NCBI RefSeq assembly: GCF_014647215.1
Contig: NZ_BMOT01000008.1
Span: 62,001-126,000 of the forward strand
Length of the DNA: 64,000 nt
Direction: 5' to 3'
DNA from: Shewanella aestuarii
GTDB lineage: Bacteria; Pseudomonadota; Gammaproteobacteria; Enterobacterales; Shewanellaceae
Positions 20,634-29,620 of this stretch are shown one piece after another. Position 1 is the stretch's first letter, and each line of letters starts with the position of its first letter. Below the pieces are notes generated by a model, which saw only the letters and a list, made by a program, of their open reading frames with translations, made no database searches and was not told the origin of the DNA. The position numbers and the translations under genes were made by a program.

Positions 20634-21560
20634 TTGATTTTTATTCGTCATGTTATGGTAAAGGTTGCAGATGATATTGCTTTGTCTGTTTCACAATATG
20701 GGCGAGTCGGTGCCAAACCCGTATTGTATTTACATGGTGGGCCAGGTGCTGGCTGTCACGCAAGTGATGTGACATTGTTTGAGCACCTCGATTTACATGT
20801 ATTTTTTATTGACCAAAGAGGCTGCGGTCGTTCAATCGGTGATGATATGACCGCTAATACCTTAGCTGAATTAATCGAAGATATTGAGCGCGTAAGGCAA
20901 TATTTTGCTATCGAGCAATGGGCAATAGTGGGCGGGTCATATGGTGCCACCTTAGGGTGGTTGTACAGTGGGCTTTACCCGCACAGAGTTAATAAACAGG
21001 TTTATTGGGGGATGTTTTTAGCCAATGAGGCTGCTCGCGATTGGTTGTATGGTCCTAATGGTGCGGCAGTGTTTTTTCCTGACGATTACCATGACTTTCA
21101 GCTTGCAGCCAAACATAGTGCCCATATACCTGAGCGTATGTCGATTGAAGATATATTGCTTGGATACTCACAGCACTTTAACGCCGATAAGCAATACCAG
21201 CAGCTAGCGGCATCATCCTGGAATCAATGGGAGCAAAAGCTCGCATCACCAAATCAACTCAGTGTTGCTAATTCATCTGAGGAGGCGATCAAGTTGGCTG
21301 TGATCGAGCACCATCATGCCCAGCATCAATACTTTTCAGCGGCTAGTTTATTTCAGCAAGTTGATGGCAAAATTACCGCCCAAACGCACTTGATTCAAGG
21401 GGAGTTAGATTGGGTGTGTCCAGCCCACTTGCTCAATGACTTTTTACAGCAATCGCAACAAAATCATCTTATCGTTGAGGAAGTTAAATCGGGTTATCAC
21501 AGCTTAAATGATGTTAAGATGTTAACCCGTGTGATGCAAAGTATAGCGAACATAAGTTAA
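20634..21560 (+). CDS. Proline iminopeptidase-like alpha/beta hydrolase (family S33)
   Basis: An alpha/beta hydrolase of about 308 residues with the S33 oxyanion motif LHGGPGAGCH, DQRGCGRS, the nucleophile elbow GGSYGATLGW and a C-terminal catalytic histidine in SGYHSLN; the acid is likely the aspartate in GELDWVCP. Such enzymes remove N-terminal proline from peptides, but close relatives take other substrates. No ATG has a good ribosome site: AGGGA at 20621-20625 is eight bases before a TTG at 20634, which I chose; a TTG at 20628 or ATG at 20655 is possible. Confidence 0.8.
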   Translation: MIFIRHVMVKVADDIALSVSQYGRVGAKPVLYLHGGPGAGCHASDVTLFEHLDLHVFFIDQRGCGRSIGDDMTANTLAELIEDIERVRQYFAIEQWAIVGGSYGATLGWLYSGLYPHRVNKQVYWGMFLANEAARDWLYGPNGAAVFFPDDYHDFQLAAKHSAHIPERMSIEDILLGYSQHFNADKQYQQLAASSWNQWEQKLASPNQLSVANSSEEAIKLAVIEHHHAQHQYFSAASLFQQVDGKITAQTHLIQGELDWVCPAHLLNDFLQQSQQNHLIVEEVKSGYHSLNDVKMLTRVMQSIANIS

Positions 21561-21569
21561 GGAAATAGA

Positions 21570-22139
21570 ATGAAAAAAATATTACTGCTAAGTGGTTTGT
21601 TAGTGCTGTCAGCTTGTAGTACTACCGGAACAGAGACTAAGGCCGCGGCAGACAATGCCATTCCTAGCACTGTCGATATGTCTGCCATGACGAATGAGCA
21701 AGCCACCGAGCAATTATATGTTTCGCTAATAAAAGCCAACTATTTAGTCACCAAAGTTGGGCCTACTCGTGTGGCGGTTCAATTAGGGGATCATCAGTTT
21801 GTGTTACAACCTAGCATGAATGCAGAAGGGATTGACCGTATTTTAGCGAATCGCTTTTATGCTGTGCATCCGAAGCTTCAAGGAAGTAAAGAATTATTGG
21901 TGATGATAGGTCAACTTAATCAAAAATTAAATTTTGCGAAGTTTTTCATTCGTGAAAATGGTGCCGTTATTCAAGTGCAAAGTAGTGCCACTTTTGTCAA
22001 TGTGATGAGCATTGAAGAAATTCGTCGCTTCTTACTTTGGACTGATGAGGGCTTACGTCAAGTCGGAACCTCTATGCCTGAAGGCACTGAAAAACTGATT
22101 AAAGCTATACCTGTGATGCAACATCCTCAAGGGGTTTAG
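21570..22139 (+). CDS. Lipoprotein of unknown function, YbjN-like body
   Basis: 189 residues. A short signal peptide ends with the lipobox LSAC (C16), so the mature protein is lipid-anchored. The body (about 45-180) has the alpha/beta pattern of YbjN-like domains ([39 protein letters not shown]), a tentative match. AAGGAAATAG precedes the ATG, nine bases after the hydrolase stop, and dtd follows after seven bases, so it sits in a probable operon with both. Confidence 0.6.
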   Translation: MKKILLLSGLLVLSACSTTGTETKAAADNAIPSTVDMSAMTNEQATEQLYVSLIKANYLVTKVGPTRVAVQLGDHQFVLQPSMNAEGIDRILANRFYAVHPKLQGSKELLVMIGQLNQKLNFAKFFIRENGAVIQVQSSATFVNVMSIEEIRRFLLWTDEGLRQVGTSMPEGTEKLIKAIPVMQHPQGV

Positions 22140-22146
22140 TGTCAAG

Positions 22147-22584
22147 ATGATCGGCTTAATACAACGAGTTAAACAAGCAAAAGTAGTTGTCGCGGATGAA
22201 ACAACCGGGGAAATCAATCAAGGATTATTGATTTTTCTTGGGGTTGAACGCGATGATGGCATCGAGAAAATGCAAAAGTTAGCCAATAAAATCATTAACT
22301 ACCGTGTGTTTAATGACGATAACGGCAAGATGAACTTCAATGTGTCGCAAGTTGGCGGCAAATTATTGGTGGTATCACAGTTCACTTTAGCTGCCGATAC
22401 AGGTAGAGGCTTGCGCCCTAGTTTTTCAGGTGCCGCCACCCCTGAGCAAGCTAAGACCTTATACGATGCGTTTGTGGTTTATTGTCGCGAACTTGGTGTG
22501 GAAACCCACACGGGACGTTTTGGGGCTGATATGCAAGTGTCATTAATTAATGACGGACCAGTGACATTTAACCTGCAGGTTTAA
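22147..22584 (+). CDS. dtd: D-aminoacyl-tRNA deacylase
   Basis: Hydrolyses D-amino acids (and achiral glycine on tRNA-Ala) from mischarged tRNA. The 145-residue DTD-fold protein has both signature motifs: [17 protein letters not shown] around residues 78-94 and the cross-subunit GPVTFNL at the C-terminus (Gly-cisPro). The ATG is at 22147; the next gene starts two bases after the stop. Confidence 0.96.
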   Translation: MIGLIQRVKQAKVVVADETTGEINQGLLIFLGVERDDGIEKMQKLANKIINYRVFNDDNGKMNFNVSQVGGKLLVVSQFTLAADTGRGLRPSFSGAATPEQAKTLYDAFVVYCRELGVETHTGRFGADMQVSLINDGPVTFNLQV

Positions 22585-22586
22585 CC

Positions 22587-23090
22587 ATGAAAATGCATCA
22601 ACCGCTCATTGAACAACTGGTTGCGACCTGGCATCAAACCATTCCTCTAAGTCAGTTTATGCAGGTGAATGTGGTATCGTTTGCATTAACACACGATATC
22701 CATATTAACGCTTCATGCTCGAATGCGTTATTGAGTTCAGATCAACTGATAACCACAGCACCGCTATCTCCCAATATTAACCTGCATAACACCATGTTTG
22801 CTGGCAGCATATACACTCTGATGACATTAACGGGGTGGGGGATGGTGTGGTTGCAACAAAAGCTCGCGGCAGTTGAGGGTGATATTGTTTTAGCCGATGC
22901 ACACATAAAATATCACGCCCCAGTTCGCACTCAACCTATTGCGAAAGTGATATGGCCTGATACTTCATTGATAGCATTATCACAGGGGCGACGTGTTAAA
23001 ACTAAATTGTCAGTTGAACTTTGGTGCGATGATCTATTATGCGCCACGTTCGAAGGCTTATACGCGTCTTTACCTGTGCAAATTAAATAA
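22587..23090 (+). CDS. madB: Stand-alone hotdog malonyl-ACP decarboxylase (MadB type)
   Basis: A 167-residue hotdog-fold protein equivalent to the C-terminal domain of E. coli YiiD/MadA and to the stand-alone MadB described in Shewanella oneidensis. MadB decarboxylates malonyl-ACP to acetyl-ACP, allowing FabH-independent start of fatty acid synthesis. The catalytic loop PNINLHNTMFAGSIYTLMTL is present; N63 or N65 should be the critical Asn of the family. Compared with my recollection of the S. oneidensis protein there are about 14-20 extra residues between the first strand and this loop. Its place after dtd matches the dtd-yiiD pair of E. coli. Confidence 0.85.
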   Translation: MKMHQPLIEQLVATWHQTIPLSQFMQVNVVSFALTHDIHINASCSNALLSSDQLITTAPLSPNINLHNTMFAGSIYTLMTLTGWGMVWLQQKLAAVEGDIVLADAHIKYHAPVRTQPIAKVIWPDTSLIALSQGRRVKTKLSVELWCDDLLCATFEGLYASLPVQIK

Positions 23091-23117
23091 CCGCAACTCA
23101 AGATTACGTCAGTTAAT

Positions 23118-23134
23118 ATTCGATTTAATCGAAT
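23118..23134 (+). promoter_or_regulatory. 17-base palindrome upstream of azoR
   Basis: ATTCGATTTAATCGAAT is a perfect inverted repeat about a single central T, in the 167-base space between madB and azoR and 123 bases before the azoR start. It resembles a dimeric repressor or LysR-type site (T-N11-A spacing). No regulator gene adjoins it. Confidence 0.4.
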
Positions 23135-23257
23135 CTTCGTGTCGATTTATTCCGCTATTATTCCATTTATTAGTAGTTAAACTGTATTCCTGTCAAAAGA
23201 GCAGCCATTCAAGGTGGTTGGGCAATGCTGATAACGTTACTAAGCTAAGGAATAATC

Positions 23258-23848
23258 ATGAAAAAAATATTAATGTTGAAATCGAGTATTTTAGGTTCTC
23301 ATTCACAATCATCAGCATTGTTAGATGATCTTGCTATGTTATGGAAAGACCAAGGTGCGCAGATCACCACACGTGATTTAGTCGCAGATCCTATTCCTTT
23401 ACTCGATGGTGAATTAGCCAATGGTTTACGTGGTGGCGATGCGTTAAATGAACGTCAAACCGCGGCTTTGGCTTTATCAGACACACTTGTTGCTGAACTG
23501 AAACAAAACGACACCATAGTGCTCGCCGCGCCTATGTACAATTTTATGATCCCAACTCAGCTAAAAGCTTGGATTGATTTTATTGCACGTGCGGGCGTGA
23601 CTTTCACTTATACCGATACAGGGCCTCAAGGATTATTAAGCGGCAAAAAAGCCGTTATTGTGACTTCTCGTGGTGGTATGCATAAAGATGCGGGTAGCGA
23701 TCATTTAGTGCCATATTTAACAACCTTACTCAGTTTTATTGGTATCAAAGATGTCGAAGTGGTTTATGCAGAAGGATTAAATATGGGGCCGGAGAATGCA
23801 GCGACAGCGATGGCGAATGCTAAACAAGCCTTGAACCAACTAGATTAG
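23258..23848 (+). CDS. azoR: FMN-dependent NADH:quinone/azo reductase
   Basis: A 196-residue flavodoxin-fold protein of the AzoR/AcpD family: [12 protein letters not shown] binds FMN phosphate, [21 protein letters not shown] and TSRGGMH are family signatures. It reduces quinones and azo dyes with NADH and protects against electrophilic quinones. AAGGAATAATC precedes the ATG. It stands alone, with 230 bases to the next terminator. Confidence 0.93.
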   Translation: MKKILMLKSSILGSHSQSSALLDDLAMLWKDQGAQITTRDLVADPIPLLDGELANGLRGGDALNERQTAALALSDTLVAELKQNDTIVLAAPMYNFMIPTQLKAWIDFIARAGVTFTYTDTGPQGLLSGKKAVIVTSRGGMHKDAGSDHLVPYLTTLLSFIGIKDVEVVYAEGLNMGPENAATAMANAKQALNQLD

Positions 23849-24008
23849 TGAAGGCTTTCACATTCGGATTGATAGAGAGTATTTTGCTTTAGTTACCCTT
23901 TGGGGGCTAATTTCTGCCAAAAAATGATTTTGGAAACACAACTTTTTTTGCGAATAAATTACCGCCTATAACTGGCTAATTTTTTGATTTAAAGTAAAAA
24001 AATGTTAT

Positions 24009-24122
24009 TTGGCAATGAAATTCTGCAATTTTTTATTCTGTAGAATGAAGCCATTTTGTCAACGACGACTTTAAAAATGGTTAATGCCTACTTTGGACTA
24101 TAATCCAAGGTAGGCATTTTTG
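24009..24122 (+). ncRNA. Candidate small RNA between azoR and the SCO1-like gene
   Basis: The 317-base gap holds no convincing reading frame. TTGGCA (24009-24014) and TTTATT (24032-24037), 17 bases apart, could be a promoter; a transcript from about 24044 would end at the strong hairpin at 24083-24120, about 78 nt long. The alternative is that the hairpin simply ends a long azoR 3' UTR. Very weak evidence beyond position and structure. Confidence 0.25.
24083..24121 (+). terminator. Strong intergenic terminator hairpin
   Basis: A 15-pair stem (24083-24097 with 24104-24118, one G-U pair) around the loop CTATAA, beginning AATGCCTAC and followed by a short T-run (to 24121). It separates azoR from the SCO1-like gene. 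Confidence 0.85.
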
Positions 24123-24165
24123 TATTAGACAGAATAAATATCATTTACAAGAACTGGTGATCTCA

Positions 24166-24783
24166 ATGCAAAAAAGGCAAATGTTGTGGGCTGTAGGATT
24201 CATAATCACTACAGTATTGTTAGTGCCTCTATTGATGGTGATTTCACAGCAAATAGCTGGGCGAGACGGCAACCCTCAGTATGGCATCAATGGTGAAAGG
24301 TTAATGCCGCTTTCATTTGAATGGCAAGATGTAGCCGAGAATGTACACAGTTTTCCTACTCAAAAGGCACAATACACCTATTTATTTGCTGGCTTTTTAT
24401 CCTGTTCAGAAATTTGTCCGATACGGATTCAGCAGTTGTATCAACTTGAAACTGCCATCACAAAAGACAATGATTTAAGTAACATAGATATCGCGTTTAT
24501 GTTTATTACTATCGATCCTGAAAACGACACTTTTGCGATTCGACAACAAATGATTGATGAACGTTCGCCAAGATTTAAAAGTGCTGCGCTACAAGAACCA
24601 GACCTTTTAAGCTTGTCAGGTCGTTTATCTGAAAATATTCAATCACACTCGCCTACAAATAATCATGTAGGCAATCTATATTTAATTAAGCCAAATGGCG
24701 TTGTTGCCCGTATATACACAGCAAAACAACTGTCGACAGACAAAATGTTGGCCGAATTAAAATACGACATAGAATCGAGCTAA
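24166..24783 (+). CDS. SCO1/SenC-like thioredoxin-fold protein
   Basis: 205 residues: an N-terminal membrane anchor (about 8-28), then a periplasmic thioredoxin-fold domain. The SCO copper-binding set is present: C80 and C84 in CSEIC and H167 in NNHVGNLYL. Classical SCO proteins deliver copper to cytochrome oxidase CuA or act as thiol reductases; no oxidase gene is nearby. The chosen ATG at 24166 has GGTGA five bases upstream, preferred over an in-frame GTG at 24157. The chemoreceptor gene begins ten bases after its stop. Confidence 0.82.
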   Translation: MQKRQMLWAVGFIITTVLLVPLLMVISQQIAGRDGNPQYGINGERLMPLSFEWQDVAENVHSFPTQKAQYTYLFAGFLSCSEICPIRIQQLYQLETAITKDNDLSNIDIAFMFITIDPENDTFAIRQQMIDERSPRFKSAALQEPDLLSLSGRLSENIQSHSPTNNHVGNLYLIKPNGVVARIYTAKQLSTDKMLAELKYDIESS

Positions 24784-24793
24784 GGTAATAATA

Positions 24794-26296
24794 ATGACTG
24801 ATAAACAAGCAACCAATTTACTGTTAAAGAAAGATGCCTATATTTATCGACTGTTATTGCTTCAAGTGCCGTTGTTAATTGTTAGCGGGCTATTTGGCGC
24901 ACAAATGCTGACTTTTGCACTGGTTTCAGCTGTGGCAATTGCCTTACTTACGCAGGCGAGTTATAGCGTGTTAAAAGGTTCGCCCCTGTTTGGTATTGTT
25001 GCTGCAGTGCTGATGATGACGGTATCGGCAATCTTAGTGCAAAGCCAAATGGGCATGATTGAAATGCATTTCCACATATTTGCAACTATGGGTATTTTAT
25101 TGATTTATCAACGGTGGCAACCTTTGTTAGCCTCGCTATTAACCGTTGCTGTGCATCATGTGTTGTTCACCTATATACAACTATCTGGTGGCAGCTTATT
25201 CGGCACACCCATTATGATTTTTGCTGGCGAGTGTTCATGGGGCATTATGTTGGTTCATGCCTTATTTGCGACCGCTGAAACCTTAATTCTTATCCAAATG
25301 TCACTTTTTATGCGGGCTGACTCATCGGCAAACTTACGTATCGCTAATGCCATTCAGCATATATCGGCAAATAAAGATTTATCGATTAGATTGTCTCCTG
25401 CCGACACCCAGGCCGAAGGGGCATTCAACTTAATGTTGGAAGAGTTAAGTCAGCTATTCAGTGATTATCGCGATATCGCGACCAAAATGGGCAGTACTTC
25501 AAATCAGCTATTAATGCTTAGCGATCATACCCAAGAAGCGATGACGCACCAACAGCACCAAGCGCAATCAATATCGCAAACAGCCCAGAACGTGATCCAA
25601 TATTTTCAGCAGGTCACTGAAAACAGCCAGCAATCTGCCCAGCAAGCACAGTCTGCGGCCTCATCGAGCATGCAAGACAGGCAAAGTGCCTTATCGATCA
25701 TGAAAGATATGCAACTTTTGGAAACCAATACGACTGAAGTCACAACGGCATTGACGGACTTAACTAAAGACGTGTCAGCTATCACGACACTTTTACAGGC
25801 GATACGGAGTATTTCAGAGCAAACCAACTTGCTGGCATTGAATGCTGCCATTGAAGCGGCAAGGGCCGGTGAAAGTGGTAGAGGTTTTGCTGTTGTAGCC
25901 GATGAAGTTCGTGCTTTAGCGCAACGTACTAGCCAGTCAACTGATGAAATTGAGAAGGTACTGAGTCGCTTAAATCAAAGTATGTTAAAAACCGTTGATT
26001 CGATGGATCAGGGAAAGCAGCGCACGACGAAAAATGTTGAACATACCAATACCATAGCAGCAGGGTTGGCGGAACGTGCTAGCCAAATCGAACAAGTGGC
26101 CAGCCTAAGTCGTAATGTCGCTAATGAAACCGAGCAACAAGGTACACAATTGAATCACATTGGCAGTGAAATGAATGACAATATTAATACCGTTACTCTG
26201 TTGTCAGAACAAATTGCCAAATTGGCCATTGGGGTCAATGAGATGAAGCAAATTACCCAAGAGTATCAAGCCAAAGCGGCGACTTATCGGTTGTAG
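24794..26296 (+). CDS. Methyl-accepting chemotaxis protein with a multi-helix histidine-rich membrane domain
   Basis: 500 residues. Residues 15-172 form about five to six membrane helices without a large periplasmic domain. They contain a conserved-looking pattern: EMHFH (H92, H94), VHH (H121, H122) and H155. A short HAMP-like linker (about 178-220) leads to a long cytoplasmic coiled coil whose hairpin tip, [20 protein letters not shown], is the kinase-contact region of chemoreceptors. It should control CheA. Operon with the SCO1-like gene (10-base gap) suggests sensing of copper, haem or redox state; this is inference. Confidence 0.88.
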   Translation: MTDKQATNLLLKKDAYIYRLLLLQVPLLIVSGLFGAQMLTFALVSAVAIALLTQASYSVLKGSPLFGIVAAVLMMTVSAILVQSQMGMIEMHFHIFATMGILLIYQRWQPLLASLLTVAVHHVLFTYIQLSGGSLFGTPIMIFAGECSWGIMLVHALFATAETLILIQMSLFMRADSSANLRIANAIQHISANKDLSIRLSPADTQAEGAFNLMLEELSQLFSDYRDIATKMGSTSNQLLMLSDHTQEAMTHQQHQAQSISQTAQNVIQYFQQVTENSQQSAQQAQSAASSSMQDRQSALSIMKDMQLLETNTTEVTTALTDLTKDVSAITTLLQAIRSISEQTNLLALNAAIEAARAGESGRGFAVVADEVRALAQRTSQSTDEIEKVLSRLNQSMLKTVDSMDQGKQRTTKNVEHTNTIAAGLAERASQIEQVASLSRNVANETEQQGTQLNHIGSEMNDNINTVTLLSEQIAKLAIGVNEMKQITQEYQAKAATYRL

Positions 26297-26323
26297 TCAG
26301 CGCTAAACGGATAGCAAAACAAT

Positions 26324-26363
26324 AAAAATGCGACTGCTAAAAACTGAGTAGTCGCATTTTTTT
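26324..26363. terminator. Bidirectional terminator between the chemoreceptor and the ape operon
   Basis: AAAAATGCGACT (26324-26335) pairs perfectly with AGTCGCATTTTT (26350-26361) around a 14-base loop, with A- and T-runs on both sides. It can end the chemoreceptor transcript and, on the minus strand, the 19-gene ape operon. Confidence 0.9.
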
Positions 26364-26389
26364 AAGCTGTTCATCACAAGTTGCAAAAC

Positions 26390-27133
26390 TTAGTAATATG
26401 ATTTGATATATTTTGCCGCGTATTTACGCAGTTTTTTCTCTGGTGCGGTTTCAGCAAGATGCGCGATAACAGGTTTAAATTTTTCATTGCCCGATGACGC
26501 TAAAGCCTTAGCAATCCAAGCATAGGTATCTATTGATAGCTTATCCTGCTTGAGTAAATCTAAGCTGGTGAGTTGGCTGGCTAATTTTTCTAGTATGAAC
26601 TCAGCATAGACTCGTTTTGCCGCAATGTGTTTGGCTGCCATGCGTTTCAATTCTAAATCATTGCTTGCCAACGCATTGGCTAGCACATTTAACTGCTGAG
26701 GTTGCATAGCATCATACTGACTTTGGTCATTTAGGATAGGGTTCCAAATGGCAAATTGGTCTAGGTTTTTGAGTCCTTCTTGGGCGTATTTACGCAGTTT
26801 TTTATGGTAATCGCCGTTCACAATGGCTTGCAGGCTGGCACGATACTTATCATTACCTGAATAGCCTAATCCTTTGGCTAACCAAGAAGAGTATTCTATT
26901 GGATGTTTTTGGGTCGCAAGTGGCAAGCTGGCATTGAGTTTAGCTTCAATCATATCAAATAAACTTGGATCACTGAGACCGGATAAAATCAAAGATTCAA
27001 GCGCCAACTGTTGTTTCTGCTGATCCCCGTCTTGAAAAATTTGTTGATATTCTTCTTGGGTGTAATCTTGACTAAAGCCATATGGTGTCAGTAAGCAGCT
27101 TGCAATTAACAAGCTTAATGCAATTTTCTTCAT
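26390..27133 (-). CDS. Secreted HEAT-like repeat protein, last gene of the ape operon
   Basis: 247 residues with a cleavable signal peptide (to about residue 21, TPYGFSQ) and an all-helical body. Two stretches are clear duplicates: YSGNDKYRASL...KKLRKYAQEGL (about 74-105) and SSGNEKFKPVI...KKLRKYAAKYI (about 215-244), and their DNA shares an identical 19-base segment (26419-26437 and 26785-26803). The pattern suggests HEAT-type helical repeats acting in the periplasm, perhaps as a scaffold. AAGGATATGA precedes the ATG, only 23 bases after the apeR stop, and the terminator follows it. It is not one of the standard ape genes I know. Confidence 0.7.
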   Translation of the reverse strand: MKKIALSLLIASCLLTPYGFSQDYTQEEYQQIFQDGDQQKQQLALESLILSGLSDPSLFDMIEAKLNASLPLATQKHPIEYSSWLAKGLGYSGNDKYRASLQAIVNGDYHKKLRKYAQEGLKNLDQFAIWNPILNDQSQYDAMQPQQLNVLANALASNDLELKRMAAKHIAAKRVYAEFILEKLASQLTSLDLLKQDKLSIDTYAWIAKALASSGNEKFKPVIAHLAETAPEKKLRKYAAKYIKSYY

Positions 27134-27156
27134 TTCATATCCTTATGGGCTAGGTG

Positions 27157-28398
27157 TTATTTAGCGCATTCTTGCCAGCGTTTAAAAATTAATGAGGTAT
27201 TAATACCACCAAATGCAAAATTATTACTCATCACATAATGGGTTTCCAGTGTTCTGATATCGCCACGAATGTAATCTAACGGGGCACACTCAGGGTCTAT
27301 TTCTGTCAAGTTTAACGTGGGTGCGAACCAATTTTCATTCATCATTTGAATACTGGCCCAGGCTTCTAATGCACCGCAGGCACCGAGAGTATGGCCGGTG
27401 TAACTTTTTAGTGATGAGATAGGCATTGTGCTGCCAAATACGGCATGAGTTGCACTCGTTTCAGCCACATCGCCTCTGTCGGTAGCAGTGCCATGTGCAT
27501 TAACATAGCCAATGTCATTTGCATTGAGTTGCGCATCTTTTAGGGCTAAGCGAATAGCAATTTCCATGGTTTGCGCATTAGGTTGAGTAACGTGTAAGCC
27601 ATCCGAGTTTGTGCCAAACCCGACCAATTCGGCATAGATTTTCGCGCCACGTACTTTGGCGTGCTCTAACTCTTCCAGTATTAAGGTACACGCACCTTCG
27701 CCTATGACTAAGCCGTCACGATGTTTATCAAATGGGCTTGGCGTTAAGGCGGGAGTGTCATTTTGAGTGCTGGTGGCAAATAAGGTATCAAATACCACGG
27801 CTTCCGTTGGGCAAAGTTCTTCGCCACCGCCGGCTAACATTACCGTTTGGTGACCATATTTTATAGCCTCATAGGCGTAACCAATGCCTTGGCTGGCAGA
27901 GGTACAGGCACTACTTGTGGTATGAATTCGTCCCTTTAGACCAAAAAATACCCCGATATTGACCGCCGTAGTATGGGCCATCATGCGGATATAGCTTGTG
28001 GCCGTCAGGCCTGTCATATTGCCGGTTTTTAGCATATCGCCAAAGCCCACTATGGGATCAGTGCTTCCGGTAGAAGAGCCATACGCGACACCCGTTTCAC
28101 CAGAGGTGAGTATTGGATGTTCAAGTAGGTTGGCATCTTCTAGCGCTAGTTCACTGGCGCGAGTTGCCATTAAGGATACGCGGCCCATTGAGCGGATTTT
28201 TTTACGGGGATAATGGCTTGGGGTAACAAAATCAGTGACTGGTGCCGCTAAACGCGTGTTTAAGTCAGGGTATCTGTCCCATTCATCCATACGAATAACG
28301 CAGTTTTTTTGCGCGAGTAAGCTGGCTTTAATACTTGGCCAGCTATCGCCTAAGGCAGAGATCCCGCCAATACCTGTAATGACGACTCGACGGCTCAT
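27157..28398 (-). CDS. apeR: ApeR: 3-oxoacyl-ACP synthase of the aryl polyene pathway
   Basis: A 413-residue FabF/KAS II-type thiolase-fold condensing enzyme with the full triad: C165 in SSACTSASQG, H302 in NAHGTATDRGD and H336 in SLKSYTGHTLGAC. It elongates acyl-ACP with malonyl-ACP by decarboxylative condensation. In characterised aryl polyene systems ApeR is the additional ketosynthase beside the ApeO-ApeC pair. Its ATG overlaps the apeQ stop by four bases. Confidence 0.88.
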   Translation of the reverse strand: MSRRVVITGIGGISALGDSWPSIKASLLAQKNCVIRMDEWDRYPDLNTRLAAPVTDFVTPSHYPRKKIRSMGRVSLMATRASELALEDANLLEHPILTSGETGVAYGSSTGSTDPIVGFGDMLKTGNMTGLTATSYIRMMAHTTAVNIGVFFGLKGRIHTTSSACTSASQGIGYAYEAIKYGHQTVMLAGGGEELCPTEAVVFDTLFATSTQNDTPALTPSPFDKHRDGLVIGEGACTLILEELEHAKVRGAKIYAELVGFGTNSDGLHVTQPNAQTMEIAIRLALKDAQLNANDIGYVNAHGTATDRGDVAETSATHAVFGSTMPISSLKSYTGHTLGACGALEAWASIQMMNENWFAPTLNLTEIDPECAPLDYIRGDIRTLETHYVMSNNFAFGGINTSLIFKRWQECAK

Positions 28399-29120
28399 AT
28401 CATGCCTCCGTTAACAGAAATAACCTGACGGGTGATGTAGGCTGCATCCTCTGATAACAAAAACAGCGCTAGACCAGCGATTTCATTGGGTTTGCCCATG
28501 CGTTTCATGGGCACGATTTGATCGACCATTTCTTTGGGGAAATCATTGACCATATCGGTTTCAATTAAACCTGGTGCGATACAATTGACGGTGATTTTTC
28601 GCTTCGCTAATTCTAAAGATAAGGCCTTAGTTGCACCAATGATCCCCGCTTTGGAGGCGCTGTAATTCACCTGTCCACGGTTACCTGCGATGCCTGATAC
28701 TGATGCTAGGGTGATAATGCGACCGCCTTTACGGTTTTGAACCATGGGCATTACCGTGGGATGGACCACGTTATAAAAACCATCTAAGTTAGTATGGATG
28801 ACGCTATCCCATTCCTGTTCTGTCATCGCAGGAAAGGCAGTGTCGCGAGTAATTCCAGCATTTAAAACCACGCCATAATACGCTCCATGTTCAGCAATAT
28901 CTTGCTCAATAGCGTGCTTAACTGCAGGGCGATCAGCAACATCAAATTGTAATAAACTGACGTTAATGCCACAGGCGACTAATTCTGTTTGGGTGTCAGT
29001 CGCGGCTTGCAGATTACTGTGAAAATGTAAGGCGATATCATAGCCTGCAGCGGCAAGCTTTAGGGCAATGGCTTTACCTATGCCACGGCTTGAACCCGTG
29101 ATTAAAACTCTTTTATTCAA
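28395..29120 (-). CDS. apeQ: ApeQ: 3-oxoacyl-ACP reductase
   Basis: A 241-residue short-chain dehydrogenase of the FabG type: NAD(P)-binding TGSSRGIGKAIA at the start, LNAGITRD, the catalytic serine in LASVSG and YSASK. It reduces the 3-keto group of each newly added two-carbon unit of the polyene. It lies 17 bases after apeP and overlaps apeR. Confidence 0.9.
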   Translation of the reverse strand: MNKRVLITGSSRGIGKAIALKLAAAGYDIALHFHSNLQAATDTQTELVACGINVSLLQFDVADRPAVKHAIEQDIAEHGAYYGVVLNAGITRDTAFPAMTEQEWDSVIHTNLDGFYNVVHPTVMPMVQNRKGGRIITLASVSGIAGNRGQVNYSASKAGIIGATKALSLELAKRKITVNCIAPGLIETDMVNDFPKEMVDQIVPMKRMGKPNEIAGLALFLLSEDAAYITRQVISVNGGMI

Positions 29121-29137
29121 TGTGGTTCTCCAAAACG

Positions 29138-29620
29138 TTAAGCGCTATGACTGTCTTTGATATACGAATGACTATCGTCAGGTTGAAAGACGTTCACGTT
29201 GGCTTGCGCCATTAATGTATTTTGATGAAATATCTGACAATCAAACACGGCTAAGCCAGACTCCTCTTGATATAAGCGAGTCACGTGCGTGTGGTAGGTG
29301 TGTCCAAGGGCAAATAAGTGCTGATGCATTTGCAGTTTACGGCTACCCAATAAAAAACCTACCTTAATAGGTTGTCCTTGCAGTATTGCCTCAACCCCAG
29401 CCAGAGCAGCAATGCTCTGGGCCATATATTCAATGCCAACGTAATTAGGCACCCCTTGCTGTGTTTCGTCAAAGTATGCACTTTGCGGACTAATCTGTGT
29501 TTGGGTGATCAAACTGTCTGGCTGATGACGAGTAATACTGTCAATTAAAATCATTGGGGCACGGTGCGGTATAAAGTCGCTTATCGGGCGTGCTAATAAT
29601 TCAGGCGTCGCGGTTGTCAT
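29138..29620 (-). CDS. apeP: ApeP: hotdog 3-hydroxyacyl-ACP dehydratase
   Basis: 160 residues, hotdog fold, with FIPHRAPMILID at the N-terminus and the helix VGIEYMAQSIAALAG carrying the acidic catalytic residue typical of FabA-like dehydratases. In characterised systems ApeP works as a hetero-complex with ApeI to dehydrate without isomerisation, leaving conjugated double bonds. Its ATG shares a base with the apeO stop (TAATG). Confidence 0.85.
   Translation of the reverse strand: MTTATPELLARPISDFIPHRAPMILIDSITRHQPDSLITQTQISPQSAYFDETQQGVPNYVGIEYMAQSIAALAGVEAILQGQPIKVGFLLGSRKLQMHQHLFALGHTYHTHVTRLYQEESGLAVFDCQIFHQNTLMAQANVNVFQPDDSHSYIKDSHSA

Noticed and set aside
26419-26803. Direct repeat of 19 bases as a mobile-element or recombination trace
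   Set aside because: Both copies are in frame and encode the same KKLRKYA motif of the helical repeat, so they reflect internal duplication of the protein.
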